Source: Prescottella soli
GTDB lineage: Bacteria > Actinomycetota > Actinomycetes > Mycobacteriales > Mycobacteriaceae
Assembly: GCF_040024445.1 (NCBI RefSeq)
Contig: NZ_CP157276.1
Span: 124,001-188,000, forward strand
Direction of reading: 5' to 3'
Length of the DNA stretch: 64,000 bases
The position numbers were made by a program, and so were the translations under genes. Shown in pieces: positions 9,399 to 20,047 of the stretch. Each line of letters starts with the position of its first letter. Within the stretch, counting starts at the first letter, position 1. The notes beneath the pieces were generated by a model. The model worked only from the letters and a program-made list of their open reading frames with translations. It did not search any database and was not told the origin of the DNA.

Positions 9399-9421
9399 AC
9401 TCTATGGTGGACACGTGTCCA
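9399..9421 (-). promoter_or_regulatory. 14-bp palindrome in the promoter of the oxidase/GH1 operon
   Basis: TGGACACGTGTCCA at 9408-9421 is a perfect 14-bp inverted repeat. It sits just upstream of a minus-strand TAGAGT -10 box (9399-9404), between the presumed -10 and -35. The form is that of a TetR-type operator, so the exported oxidase operon is probably repressed by a dimeric regulator encoded elsewhere. Confidence 0.5.
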
Positions 9422-9515
9422 GTGTGGTGTCTTTCGGGTAAATCGCAGTTCAGGCACACCGTTCACCGCGGTGGGGGATCCGTTCGACGCGCGTGTGGGG
9501 CCGGAACGAAAGAAC

Positions 9516-9544
9516 TTGCAGCGATCACGGATAATCGGTGTAAA
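9516..9544 (+). promoter_or_regulatory. Promoter of the his operon
   Basis: TTGCAG (9516-9521) and TGTAAA (9539-9544) are separated by 17 nt and lie 25 nt before the hisD start. This is the best housekeeping-type promoter in the 215-bp gap between the divergent genes. Confidence 0.45.
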
Positions 9545-9569
9545 CCCCGTTCTCCAGAGAGGACCCTTC

Positions 9570-12016
<2,447 letters not shown>

Positions 12017-12025
12017 AGGACTGCG

Positions 12026-12640
12026 ATGAGTGATCGGATCGCACGGGTGGAGCGGACCACCAAGGAATCGAGCATCGTCGTCGAGCTCAATCTCGACGGC
12101 ACCGGGAACGTATCTGTGTCGACAGGAATCCCGTTCTTCGACCACATGCTCACCGCGCTCGGCGCCCACGCCAGCTTCGACCTGACCGTCGAGGCGAAGG
12201 GCGACATCGAGATCGACGCGCACCACACCGTCGAGGACACCGCGATCGTGCTCGGTCAGGCGCTCGGCCAGGCGCTCGGCGACAAGCGCGGCATCCGGCG
12301 CTTCGGCGACTCGTTCATCCCGATGGACGAGACCCTCGCCCACGCCTCCGTCGACGTCTCCGGTCGTCCCTACTGTGTGCACACCGGCGAGCCGGAGCAC
12401 CTGCTGCACAGCGTGATCGGCGGCTACCCGGGGGTGCCGTACCCGACGGTGCTCAACCGTCACGTGTTCGAGTCGATCGCGCTCAACGCGCGGATCGCGC
12501 TGCACGTGCGCGTGCTGTACGGGCGCGATCAGCACCACATCACCGAGGCCGAGTTCAAGGCTGTCGCTCGCGCGCTGCGCGAGGCCGTCGAACCGGACCC
12601 CCGGGTGACGGGCGTGCCGTCGACCAAGGGTGCGCTGTAG
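12026..12640 (+). CDS. hisB: Imidazoleglycerol-phosphate dehydratase
   Basis: A 204-aa monofunctional HisB (no phosphatase domain), the usual actinobacterial form. It has the two half-site repeats with manganese-binding His clusters: [16 protein letters not shown] and [11 protein letters not shown] in the first, and [19 protein letters not shown]-like sequence in the second. [18 protein letters not shown] is also characteristic. The stop codon is 3 nt before the start of a small membrane protein gene. Confidence 0.97.
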   Translation: MSDRIARVERTTKESSIVVELNLDGTGNVSVSTGIPFFDHMLTALGAHASFDLTVEAKGDIEIDAHHTVEDTAIVLGQALGQALGDKRGIRRFGDSFIPMDETLAHASVDVSGRPYCVHTGEPEHLLHSVIGGYPGVPYPTVLNRHVFESIALNARIALHVRVLYGRDQHHITEAEFKAVARALREAVEPDPRVTGVPSTKGAL

Positions 12641-12643
12641 GGC

Positions 12644-12796
12644 ATGGATACCGTCTTCATCTACATCCTGTTCCTGGGTGCCGGCTTCGCCATCGGCGGC
12701 GCGTACTCGCTGTGGAAGATCAACAAGCTGGCCTCGGGTGTGCTCGTGGCACTCGCGATCCTCGCGGCGGCGTCGGGCATCCTGCGGCTGATCTGA
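12644..12796 (+). CDS. Small two-helix membrane protein in the his operon
   Basis: A 50-aa protein encoded between hisB and the MFS gene. It starts at an ATG 3 nt after hisB and its TGA overlaps the next ATG (TGATG). It has two hydrophobic segments, FIYILFLGAGFAIGGAYSL and GVLVALAILAAASGILRLI, joined by the basic turn WKINKLAS. The tight coupling on both sides argues that it is translated. The function is unknown. Confidence 0.75.
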   Translation: MDTVFIYILFLGAGFAIGGAYSLWKINKLASGVLVALAILAAASGILRLI

Positions 12797-13941
12797 TGCG
12801 TGAACTCCTGCGAGCCCGCGGGATCCTGGTTGCTCTCCTCATGGGCGCCACCACGTTCGGTGGGTGGTCGCTGCTGCTGCCGGTCGTCCCGCTGGCCATC
12901 GCCGACGGCGGCGGGTCAGCCGCGGCGGCCGGCGGGTCGACGGCGGTGTTCATGGCGACGACGGTCGCGACCCAGTTGAAGGTGCCGGCGCTGCTGCGCC
13001 GCCACGGCTACCGGGTCGTGCTCGCGATCGGTTGCCTGCTGCTCGGGCTCCCGGCACTCGGATTCCTGTGGAGCACGGCAACCGCTCCCGCGCTGATCAT
13101 CTCCGCGATCCGGGGCATCGGATTCGGTCTGGTCACCGTCGCCGGCATCGGGCTGCTGGCCGAGTTGGCGCCGCCGAACCTGCTCGGCCGCGTCACCGGC
13201 GCGAACGGTGTGGCGATCGCGGCAGCCCAGATGATCGTCCTACCGCTCGGGCTGGCGCTGTACCAATCCGGCCACCACGCCGTCGTGTTCGTGCTGGGTA
13301 CCGCGGTCCCGTTGGTGTCGCTGCTGACGATCACCCGCCTGCCGGTGGTCCCGAAGCCCGGTCTGCCGGCGGGGCGCAAGGGCCTGCCGGTGAGCGTGCT
13401 GGTGGTTCCGTGCCTGGCGATGTTCGTGGTCGCCGCGGCCTACGGCGGCATGTCCTCGCTGCTGCCGATCGCGTCGGAGAACCGTGCCGCGATCGCGGGA
13501 CTCGCTCTGTCGGCGTCCGCCGGCGCGATGCTCGTCGGCCGCTACGGCGCCGGCGTGATCGCCGACCGAATCGGCGCCGGGCGGACCATGGTGCCGGCCC
13601 TCCTCCTCGCCGCGGTCGGAATGGGCCTGCTGGCGCTGGCGGTTGTCGGCGTCGGCGGCGCTGATGTCGCGCTGATCGCCGGCGCACTGTTGTTCGGCGC
13701 GGGTTTCGGTGCGGTGCAGAACGAGGCGCTGCTCACGCTGCTCGCCTCGGCCGGACGCGACCGGGTGGGGGCGGCGAGCGCCGCCTGGAACATCGCGTAC
13801 GACGGCGGTACCGGCGTCGGGTCCCTCGCGCTCGGAGTGGTCGCGGGACTCTCGGGCTACCCGACGGTGTTCGCACTGGCATCGGTACTCGCGCTCGCAG
13901 TCGTGCCGGTTGCATTGCGAGGTAGCGTCCCCTCTCCGTGA
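12796..13941 (+). CDS. MFS transporter in the his operon
   Basis: A 381-aa major facilitator superfamily protein with about twelve hydrophobic segments. RRHGYRVVLAIGCLLLG fits the loop 2-3 region, and a second-half repeat occurs at ADRIGAGRTMVPALLLAA. FGAVQNEALLTLLASAGRDRVGAASAAWNIAYDGGTGVG is a distinctive region of sugar/drug-efflux type MFS members. It begins at the ATG overlapping the stop of the 50-aa protein, so it is co-translated with the his genes. The substrate is unknown; export of histidine-pathway compounds would be a guess. It is the last backbone gene before the 3.6-kb accessory block. Confidence 0.88.
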   Translation: MRELLRARGILVALLMGATTFGGWSLLLPVVPLAIADGGGSAAAAGGSTAVFMATTVATQLKVPALLRRHGYRVVLAIGCLLLGLPALGFLWSTATAPALIISAIRGIGFGLVTVAGIGLLAELAPPNLLGRVTGANGVAIAAAQMIVLPLGLALYQSGHHAVVFVLGTAVPLVSLLTITRLPVVPKPGLPAGRKGLPVSVLVVPCLAMFVVAAAYGGMSSLLPIASENRAAIAGLALSASAGAMLVGRYGAGVIADRIGAGRTMVPALLLAAVGMGLLALAVVGVGGADVALIAGALLFGAGFGAVQNEALLTLLASAGRDRVGAASAAWNIAYDGGTGVGSLALGVVAGLSGYPTVFALASVLALAVVPVALRGSVPSP

Positions 13942-13977
13942 AGCACTGACCCGATGCGTGGTCGAGTCGGCGGTGGA

Positions 13978-14181
13978 TCATCGAGAGCCCCCGAGAACAT
14001 CGAGGGAGTCCTGCTCGGACATCTGCCGCTCGAGTCTGGGCTCGTCGGCATCGTGGGTGTTGCGGCGGATGAGTGGATTGCGGAGGTGTTCGGTGCGGTC
14101 CAACGCCTCGCTGTTCGGTGCGAGCTCGCGGCGCTCGAGCAACTTCGCGTCATCAAGTACCTGCCAGGGCCATTGCTTGTG
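13978..14181 (-). pseudogene. Possible remnant of a minus-strand gene (3' part)
   Basis: A 68-codon stop-to-stop stretch with a charged, protein-like translation (DDAKLLERRELAPNSEALDR and, further on, RRNTHDADEPRLERQ) ending in a stop at 13978. There is no ATG or GTG near the 5' side, and the upstream frame is closed by a TGA. It reads like the C-terminal end of a lost gene. I cannot assign a family. Confidence 0.3.
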
Positions 14182-14318
14182 TCAGGGTGCCGCGAGCGTT
14201 GTCAGTTCCCATCTTTGTCAGACACGCCCTGAGTCTCGATGGCACGAGTCCGAAGCGGATCGAATATCAGAACCTCCGAAGTTTCGGGGACAGTGTCAGG
14301 CCGCTGTCCCATGGGGAA

Positions 14319-14549
14319 TCACCCAAAGGGTCCGAATCTGCACCGTTCATCCGCGGCGTCGTTCGGGAACAGTGCCGCGTGGGCCGTCACCAGTGTGAGC
14401 GCGAGCGTGAAGTCGGCAGGCGCGTCCTCCGTGAGCCACTCGTACGCGGCGACGTCGGTCTGGACGAGATCCGGCGACTGGCTGACGACGTAAGGCGGTC
14501 GTCGGGCCGTTAGGGGGCCTGCGACCGACCTCGATGGATCGACAGCGGC
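14319..14549 (-). pseudogene. Possible remnant of a minus-strand gene (3' part)
   Basis: A stop-to-stop stretch of 77 codons. The distal 55 residues look like an ordered protein end: SPDLVQTDVAAYEWLTED, then ADFTLALTLVTAHAALFPND. The codon pattern is coding-like (G/C at third positions), but there is no start codon and a stop lies just upstream. This is probably a 5'-truncated gene; the family is unknown. Confidence 0.35.
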
Positions 14550-14742
14550 TCAGTCGGGGACGCCTCCGCCCATTCAGCGTATCGATTCGAGCGAGCCGCT
14601 GACCGCGAATCATGAGTCGTCAGACAGCCTGCAGTAACGGCGAATCTGCACGCTCGGCGGGCTGGCGGGCGAGGGTGCATTGCGCGCGAGAGGCGTCCCC
14701 GCGGCGCCCCACCGACACCCAGCGTGACCATTCCCCTCAAGG

Positions 14743-14767
14743 GTGTAGACCGGGCTCGAACGGGTAC
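14743..14767 (+). promoter_or_regulatory. SigF-type promoter of the frameshifted gene
   Basis: GTGT (14743-14746), a 15-nt spacer and GGGTAC (14762-14767). This is one mismatch from the GTTT-N15/16-GGGTAC form recognised by SigF/SigB-group factors in mycobacteria. The leader to the GTG at 14815 would be about 40 nt. Confidence 0.5.
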
Positions 14768-14814
14768 TCGATATCGTGCCGGACCTCGCCGGCAGGTAGT
14801 GAGGAGCGCTGACA

Positions 14815-15225
14815 GTGAACGACAAGGACGCGACGCCAAGCGAAGAACCCCAATCCGCGCGTGGCGCGCCCGGGTCCCGTGACACAGGCTCGGACGAACC
14901 GGGAGGCGGCGAGACCGACAGGCCGTCTGGTTCGTTCGACGACGAGATCGTCACCTCGAGCGGTGAGCCCGGGTGGACTCGGCCCGATACTCGGAGGCCA
15001 AGCCCGGACGCGGCCGAGGTACCCCGTACGAGGGACGCGCCAACACAGCACAGTCTGTCGAGGAACAAGAAGCCAAGGCTGGAAAGTCGGTGCGAGGAGC
15101 AAACTCTGGCGGCACGAGCGCCCCCGGCCGAGGAATCCAAGCCCACAGAAACCGACGAAGGGACAGGGCCGGCGCACCAGTCTGGCGTACGGGTGAGGAT
15201 CACCCTCGCGAGGCAGATTGAGTGA
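14815..15225 (+). pseudogene. Frameshifted gene for a small disordered hydrophilic protein
   Basis: A GTG at 14815 with GAGGAG upstream opens a frame beginning VNDKDATPSEEPQSARGAPG and rich in Gly/Ser/Asp/Glu (SRDTGSDEPGGGETDRPSGS). About 50 codons in, the hydrophilic character moves to another frame, with GTPYEGRANTAQSVEEQEAK around 15019-15080. It then returns to the first frame (ETDEGTGPAHQSGV, about 15150-15190) and ends in the other frame (RTGEDHPREAD, stop 15221). I recall rhodococcal proteins with the same order of segments, PYEGR and GPAHQ included. Either the gene carries several indels or the assembly has errors here. It has its own stress-type promoter. Confidence 0.5.
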
Positions 15226-15272
15226 CCGGTCCGACGCCCGACATCCGTCCCACGACATGATCGGGAGCTGCC

Positions 15273-15701
15273 ATGATCCTCATCGGCCTCATCATTATGG
15301 TCGCCGCCATCGTCATCGGAGTCGCGGGAGTGCTCGCCAACGCGGGTGCCGAACACGCGTTGACCGGCGATTTCACAGTGTTCGGCTACCACGTCACCGG
15401 ATCCACAGGAGCGCTGTTCCTCTACGGAATCGTCGTCGGCGCGGTCGGCGTCGTCGGACTCAGCCTCCTACTCACGGGGGCTCGACGGACATCGCGACGG
15501 GGACGCGCCGCGCGAAACGAGCTCGAGCGATCACGCCGCAACGAGGCCGCTTTGGCCCAACAGCGCGACGCCCTCGCAGACGCAGGGACACAAACAAGCA
15601 CGGTCCGGCATGCCGACACCACCACCGGCAGTGCTCGGAGCTGGAAACACCCCTTCGGAAGACAGCAGGGACCTCCGTCCACTCCCCGACCGGCACATTG
15701 A
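15273..15701 (+). CDS. Small two-helix membrane protein
   Basis: A 142-aa protein with a GGGAG ribosome site before the ATG at 15273. Helix 1 (about residues 2-23) and helix 2 (about 47-68) are linked by GAEHALTGDFTVFGYHVTGSTG. A highly basic cytoplasmic segment (ARRTSRRGRAARNELERSRR) follows, then a probable coiled stretch and a disordered Ser/Thr/Pro tail. This is the form of small stress-related membrane proteins of actinobacteria. The function is unknown. It shares orientation with the flanking accessory genes. Confidence 0.65.
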   Translation: MILIGLIIMVAAIVIGVAGVLANAGAEHALTGDFTVFGYHVTGSTGALFLYGIVVGAVGVVGLSLLLTGARRTSRRGRAARNELERSRRNEAALAQQRDALADAGTQTSTVRHADTTTGSARSWKHPFGRQQGPPSTPRPAH

Positions 15702-15822
15702 GGCAAAACAGGGCTCCGTTGATCCATCAGGTCATGCAATTCACCTCGGTGCCATGCCGCATCCAGCATCGCCGGGCGCATCGGGCCTCTTCTCTTCCAA
15801 CAACCGAAAGCAGGTGGTCGTC

Positions 15823-15978
15823 ATGATCATTCTAGGAATCGTGCTCGCCGTCGTGGGTGCGATCGTCAGCGTTCCCATCCTCTTGTACGTCGGGGTGGCG
15901 TTGATCGTCGTCGGTGTAGTGCTCGAGATCATGGGAATGACGGGCCACCCGGTGGCTGGTCGACGCCACTACTACTGA
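15823..15978 (+). CDS. 51-aa hydrophobic protein, copy 1 (DUF6131-like)
   Basis: Begins MIILGIVLAVVG and ends GRRHYY: two closely spaced hydrophobic segments and a short basic-aromatic tail. The ATG at 15823 follows GCAGGTGG. A paralogue of identical length (51 aa, about 24 identical residues, ending GRRYWY) lies at 31558-31713 in the second accessory region. The layout resembles DUF6131-type small proteins as I recall them. The in-frame upstream extension is Pro/Ser-rich and not conserved in the paralogue, so the short start is chosen. Confidence 0.75.
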   Translation: MIILGIVLAVVGAIVSVPILLYVGVALIVVGVVLEIMGMTGHPVAGRRHYY

Positions 15979-16058
15979 CCCCGTAGGCAGGGTTGCGCCT
16001 GGGAACGACATGACTTCCTCCGTTGTGGCGGGCCGGCTTCGACCCCGCGGGAGTATGT

Positions 16059-17279
16059 ATGGCGATCTCCGATATCAGGGAGTATGCGCACCTGACCGGG
16101 GAAGACGTCGAGGCGCTCAGCGATGCACTGAACCGGATTCGCTGCGATGTCGTCACGTCCCTCGGTGGGCGAGACGCGGCCTACATTCGCCGCGTCATTG
16201 CCTGCCAGAGAGTGCTCGATGCCGCGGCACGGTTGGTCATCTACGGCAGTCGGAGCGCAACCGGGTGGATACTCGGAACGGCGGCCCTTGCGGTGGCCAA
16301 GAGTGTGGAGAACATGGAACTCGGGCACAACATCTCCCACGGGCAATGGGACTGGATGAACGATCCGGAAATCCACTCCCGCAACTGGGAATGGGACATG
16401 GCAGGCCTTTCGTCGCAGTGGCGCTACTCCCACAACTATCGCCACCACGTGTTCAGCAACGTCGTCGGGATGGACGAGGACCTCGGCTACGGTGTCCTCC
16501 GCGTCACCCGCGACCAACCGTGGAAGCCCCACCATCTGCTGCAACCGCTGCGGAATCTGTTGCTGGCTGCCACGTTCGAATGGGGCATCGCTCTGCACGG
16601 CTTGCATTCAGAACATGCCCGCACCAACACCGACGGCGAGAAGTCCGCCCACACCCGGGCACTGATCGGCAAGATCGTCCGCCAGGCCGGCAAGGACTAC
16701 CTGTTCTTTCCCGCCCTCAGCGGGCGTCGCTGGCGGCGAACCTTGAAAGCGAATTTGGCCGCGAATCTGCTGAGGAACGTGTGGGCCTACGTGGTGATCT
16801 TCTGCGGGCACTTCCCTGACGGCGCCGAGAAATTCACCGCAACCGAACTCGAGAACGAAAGCCAGGCGGAATGGTATCTGCGGCAGATGCTCGGCGCGGC
16901 GAACTTTCGTGCCGGACCGGTGCTGGCGTTCCTCAGCGGCAACCTCTGCTACCAGATCGAGCATCACCTGTTTCCCGACCTCCCCAGCAATCGCTACGCG
17001 CAGATCGCCCCTCAGGTGCGCGCACTGTGTGACAGCTACGACCTGCCGTACACCACCGGTTCCCTTGCCCGGCAGTATCTTCTGACCCTGCGCACCATCC
17101 ACAAACTCGCGTTTCCCGACCGATTCCTGGCCGCGACCCCCGACGACGCCCCGGAGACAGCCTCGGAACTGAAATTCCTCCGCACCCCCTTGCGTGAGCA
17201 TGACAGAACGGGTCCAGCGTCCCGATACGGGCTTCGGACCGCGCTGCAGGCACTGGCCGCTTCCCGCCGTACCCGCTGA
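16059..17279 (+). CDS. Membrane fatty-acid desaturase (DesA3-like)
   Basis: A 406-aa di-iron desaturase with all three histidine boxes: GHNISHGQWDWM (about residue 89), HNYRHH (about 127) and QIEHHLF (about 305). Hydrophobic segments flank the boxes. It would introduce a cis double bond into an acyl chain at the membrane using oxygen and reductant from a ferredoxin or similar carrier. The ATG at 16059 follows CGGGAG. It is the last gene of the accessory block inside the his cluster. It could help adjust membrane lipids under stress along with the small membrane proteins upstream; this is inference from context. Confidence 0.9.
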   Translation: MAISDIREYAHLTGEDVEALSDALNRIRCDVVTSLGGRDAAYIRRVIACQRVLDAAARLVIYGSRSATGWILGTAALAVAKSVENMELGHNISHGQWDWMNDPEIHSRNWEWDMAGLSSQWRYSHNYRHHVFSNVVGMDEDLGYGVLRVTRDQPWKPHHLLQPLRNLLLAATFEWGIALHGLHSEHARTNTDGEKSAHTRALIGKIVRQAGKDYLFFPALSGRRWRRTLKANLAANLLRNVWAYVVIFCGHFPDGAEKFTATELENESQAEWYLRQMLGAANFRAGPVLAFLSGNLCYQIEHHLFPDLPSNRYAQIAPQVRALCDSYDLPYTTGSLARQYLLTLRTIHKLAFPDRFLAATPDDAPETASELKFLRTPLREHDRTGPASRYGLRTALQALAASRRTR

Positions 17280-17533
17280 CATCACGGGCAAACCTGGCAG
17301 AGCCGCTCCGACGCCGCGAACGCGGAGGCGTGCATCACGACCGCAGAATCAGCGGGCGATAATCGTGAGAGCAAGAGTAGCGATGAACAGCTCAGAAGAG
17401 GCCGTGCGTGCTGTATCGAAGACAACGGCGGGCTGCGTGGTTCCCTCCGAAGACGACAGCCTGGTCGATCGAAAGTGGCCCGTCGGGGAGGTTGGGGCGA
17501 GGTGCGGGAGAGGGGCATCGATAGAGTTTCCCC
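17280..17533. other. Junction between the accessory block and hisH
   Basis: 254 bases with no convincing gene. A 57-codon open frame from an ATG at 17383 has a poor ribosome site and no recognisable features. The hisH promoter must lie here; I could not pick a clear one. Confidence 0.4.
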
Positions 17534-18169
17534 ATGACCGCACGCAAGGTTGCCCTTCTCGATTACGGCTCCGGAAATCTGCACTCGGCCCAGCGCGCCC
17601 TCGCCCGCACCGGTGCGCAGATCGAGGTGACCGCGGACCCGCAGGTCGCGCTCGCCGCGGACGGCCTCGTGGTTCCCGGCGTCGGCGCCTACGCCGCGTG
17701 CATGGAGGGCCTGCTGAAGGTCAAGGGTGATCGGATCATCGGCCAGCGACTCGCGGGCGGCCGCCCGGTCCTCGGTATCTGTGTCGGCATGCAGATCCTT
17801 TTCGAGCGTGGCGTCGAGTTCGGCGTCGAGGCCGAGGGGTGCGGCGAGTGGCCCGGCACCGTCGAGCGCCTCGAGGCCGACGTCCTGCCGCACATGGGCT
17901 GGAACACCGTCGAGGCGCCCGAGGGCAGCGTCCTGTTCGCCGGCATGGACCCGGACACCCGCTTCTACTTCGTGCACTCCTACGGCGTGCGCAGGTGGGA
18001 GCTGCCCCCATCGGATCTCATCGCGCCGCCCAAGCTGACGTGGGCCGAGCACGGCGACCGCTTCCTCGCGGCCGTCGAGAACGGTCCGCTCTCCGCCACC
18101 CAGTTCCACCCCGAGAAGTCCGGTGACGCCGGCGCCCAACTGCTGGAGAACTGGGTCCGCAGCCTGTGA
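17534..18169 (+). CDS. hisH: Imidazole glycerol phosphate synthase, glutaminase subunit
   Basis: A 211-aa class I glutamine amidotransferase that supplies ammonia to HisF. Hallmarks are [17 protein letters not shown] at the N-terminus, the oxyanion strand VPGVGAY, the nucleophile Cys in [12 protein letters not shown] (about residue 80) and the His-Glu pair in [10 protein letters not shown]. The start is the ATG at 17534. Its stop overlaps the GTG of the next small gene. In this genome it is separated from hisB by the 3.6-kb accessory block. Confidence 0.96.
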   Translation: MTARKVALLDYGSGNLHSAQRALARTGAQIEVTADPQVALAADGLVVPGVGAYAACMEGLLKVKGDRIIGQRLAGGRPVLGICVGMQILFERGVEFGVEAEGCGEWPGTVERLEADVLPHMGWNTVEAPEGSVLFAGMDPDTRFYFVHSYGVRRWELPPSDLIAPPKLTWAEHGDRFLAAVENGPLSATQFHPEKSGDAGAQLLENWVRSL

Positions 18170-18450
18170 TCGGCGGCCCCGGCGACCGGGCGGGCAGGGA
18201 CCTGTCGATCGCGGGGCTCGCGCTCGCGACGATGGGGACTGCCGCCGCGGTTCTCGTCGTGGTCGCGGCGCTGATCGTGATCCTGGAACCGGGGCCGGTC
18301 GTGGGGCTCGTGATCGCCCTCGTCGGCATCGTCGTCGCCATCGCAGCGATGGGTGCGGTTTCGAAACGCATGACCAGGCGCGCGTACGGCGACCAGGGAC
18401 GTCGACACGACGAGCCCGGTGACGACCCGGGGCCCGGTCGTGGGCGATGA
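18166..18450 (+). CDS. Small membrane protein between hisH and hisA
   Basis: A 94-aa protein starting at a GTG that overlaps the hisH TGA (GTGA). Two hydrophobic segments (about residues 15-38 and 43-64) are followed by a basic, Gly/Asp/Arg-rich tail ([20 protein letters not shown]). The coupling suggests real translation; the function is unknown. The hisA -10 box lies just after its stop. Confidence 0.65.
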   Translation: MIGGPGDRAGRDLSIAGLALATMGTAAAVLVVVAALIVILEPGPVVGLVIALVGIVVAIAAMGAVSKRMTRRAYGDQGRRHDEPGDDPGPGRGR

Positions 18451-18455
18451 CCCAC

Positions 18456-18461
18456 TAGGAT
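18456..18461 (+). promoter_or_regulatory. -10 box of a probable leaderless promoter for hisA
   Basis: TAGGAT ends 7 nt before the GTG at 18469, with no ribosome site between. This gives the second half of the his genes its own promoter. Confidence 0.5.
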
Positions 18462-18468
18462 CGGCGCA

Positions 18469-19203
18469 GTGAGCCTGGTCCTTTTGCCTGCTGTAGATGT
18501 CGCCAACGGTGAAGCTGTTCGCCTCGTTCAGGGAGAGGCGGGGAGCGAGACCAGTTACGGTGCGCCCCGCGAAGCCGCCCTCGCGTGGCAGAACGACGGT
18601 GCCGAGTGGGTGCATCTGGTCGACCTCGACGCCGCGTTCGGGCGTGGATCCAACCGTGACCTGCTGGCCGCGGTCGTCGGCGAGCTCGACGTGAAGGTCG
18701 AGCTGTCCGGTGGCATCCGCGACGACGAGTCCCTCGAGGCCGCCCTCGCTACGGGCTGCGCCCGCGTCAACCTCGGCACGGCCGCCGTCGAGAACCCCGA
18801 CTGGTGCGCGCGAGCCATCGCCAAGCACGGCGAGCGCATCGCCGTCGGCCTCGACGTCAAGCTGATCGACGGCGACTACCGCCTGCGTGGCCGCGGCTGG
18901 GTGTCCGACGGTGGCGACCTGTGGGAGGTCCTCGAGCGCCTCAACCGTGACGGCTGCTCGCGCTACGTCGTCACCGACGTCAGCAAGGACGGCACCCTCA
19001 CCGGACCGAACCTCGAGCTGCTCAGCGCGGTGTGCGCAGCCACCGACGCGCCGGTCGTCGCGTCGGGTGGTGTCTCGACGATCGCCGACCTCGAGGCCAT
19101 CGCCGGTCTCGTCGGCGAGGGCGTCGAGGGCTCGATCGTCGGAAAGGCGCTCTACGCCGGACGATTCACGCTTCCCGAGGCCCTGGCCGCGGTCTCGCGC
19201 TAG
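18469..19203 (+). CDS. priA: ProFAR isomerase, probably bifunctional HisA/TrpF (PriA)
   Basis: A 244-aa (beta/alpha)8 barrel. [19 protein letters not shown] carries the N-terminal catalytic Asp; [27 protein letters not shown] and [14 protein letters not shown] carry the phosphate-binding and second catalytic Asp regions. It isomerises ProFAR in histidine synthesis. In actinobacteria lacking trpF, this protein also isomerises phosphoribosyl-anthranilate, and no trpF is present in the trp cluster at 35-40 kb, so that dual role is likely. The start is a GTG that appears leaderless. Confidence 0.93.
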   Translation: MSLVLLPAVDVANGEAVRLVQGEAGSETSYGAPREAALAWQNDGAEWVHLVDLDAAFGRGSNRDLLAAVVGELDVKVELSGGIRDDESLEAALATGCARVNLGTAAVENPDWCARAIAKHGERIAVGLDVKLIDGDYRLRGRGWVSDGGDLWEVLERLNRDGCSRYVVTDVSKDGTLTGPNLELLSAVCAATDAPVVASGGVSTIADLEAIAGLVGEGVEGSIVGKALYAGRFTLPEALAAVSR

Positions 19204-19213
19204 GAACGACGCG

Positions 19214-20047
19214 ATGAGCCTGCCCCGGGACCCGCTCGAGCTGCTCGCGATGGCGAGCGACGTCCTCGACGGTGCCCGGGACCGGTTCGTCGCCGGGCTC
19301 GGTGCCCCCAGCGCGGTTCGCAAGGGCCCCAGGGACTTCGCGACCGCCGTCGACCTCGAACTCGAAAAGTCGATATCCGCGGAGCTCGAGCGCCGCACCG
19401 GGATCGAGGTGCACGGCGAGGAATTCGGTGGGCCCGAGTTGTCCGTCGGAGACGTGTGGATCCTCGACCCCATCGACGGCACGTTCAACTACTCGGCCGG
19501 CCTGCCCACCGCGGGCATGCTGCTGGCGCTGCTGCGCGGGGGCGTCCCGGTACTGGGGCTGACGTGGCTGCCGCTGACGGACGAACGATTCGCCGCGGCC
19601 GAGGGCGGTCCGCTGTTCCGCAACGGCGTCGCGCTGCCTCAGCTCCAGCCGAGCGCGCTGTCCGACGCCATGATCGGGTTCGGTGCGTTCAACATCGACA
19701 GCCGTGGCCGGATCCCGGGGGCGTACCGCTTCGAGCTGCTCGGTCAGCTCAGCCGGGTGTCGTCGCGGATCCGGATGCACGGATCGACCGGCGCCGACCT
19801 GGCCTACACCGCCGCGGGCATCCTGGACGGTGCGGTGGTGTTCGGCCACCACGTGTGGGACAACGCCGCCGGTGTAGCGCTCGTGCGGGCGGCCGGCGGC
19901 GTCGCCACGGACCTGCGTGGCGACGACTGGCACGTCGGCTCCCGGTCGGTGCTCGCCGCGGCGCCCGGCGTGCACGCTGAACTGCTCGACATTCTCCACT
20001 CTCTGGGTAATCCGGAGGAGCGGCCTGAAGGAGGGCCACGACAATGA
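19214..20047 (+). CDS. impA: Inositol monophosphatase-family phosphatase
   Basis: A 277-aa protein of the lithium-sensitive phosphatase fold. Metal motifs are EEFGG (about residue 73), [11 protein letters not shown] (about 87-97) and [10 protein letters not shown] near residue 215. It sits between hisA and hisF, as impA does in M. tuberculosis. It may dephosphorylate inositol phosphate for lipid and mycothiol synthesis; a histidinol-phosphatase role is conceivable from context but not shown by sequence. The start is the ATG at 19214, 10 nt after hisA. Its stop overlaps the hisF ATG. Confidence 0.88.
   Translation: MSLPRDPLELLAMASDVLDGARDRFVAGLGAPSAVRKGPRDFATAVDLELEKSISAELERRTGIEVHGEEFGGPELSVGDVWILDPIDGTFNYSAGLPTAGMLLALLRGGVPVLGLTWLPLTDERFAAAEGGPLFRNGVALPQLQPSALSDAMIGFGAFNIDSRGRIPGAYRFELLGQLSRVSSRIRMHGSTGADLAYTAAGILDGAVVFGHHVWDNAAGVALVRAAGGVATDLRGDDWHVGSRSVLAAAPGVHAELLDILHSLGNPEERPEGGPRQ

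Larger units (their letters stand above)
13942..14742. other. Gene-poor stretch with probable gene remnants
   Basis: About 800 bases without an intact gene between the MFS gene and the first gene of the accessory block. Two minus-strand open stretches (13978-14181 and 14319-14549) read like ends of proteins but lack usable starts. The sequence is less GC-biased at third codon positions than its neighbours. No repeats, tRNA or recombinase were seen. Confidence 0.5.

Noticed and set aside
13954-14232. 92-codon plus-strand frame after the MFS gene
   Set aside because: No ribosome site; the opposite strand has more coding character. Neither is intact.
17383-17556. Short plus-strand frame before hisH
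   Set aside because: It has a weak start signal, runs into hisH in another frame and has no recognisable sequence.
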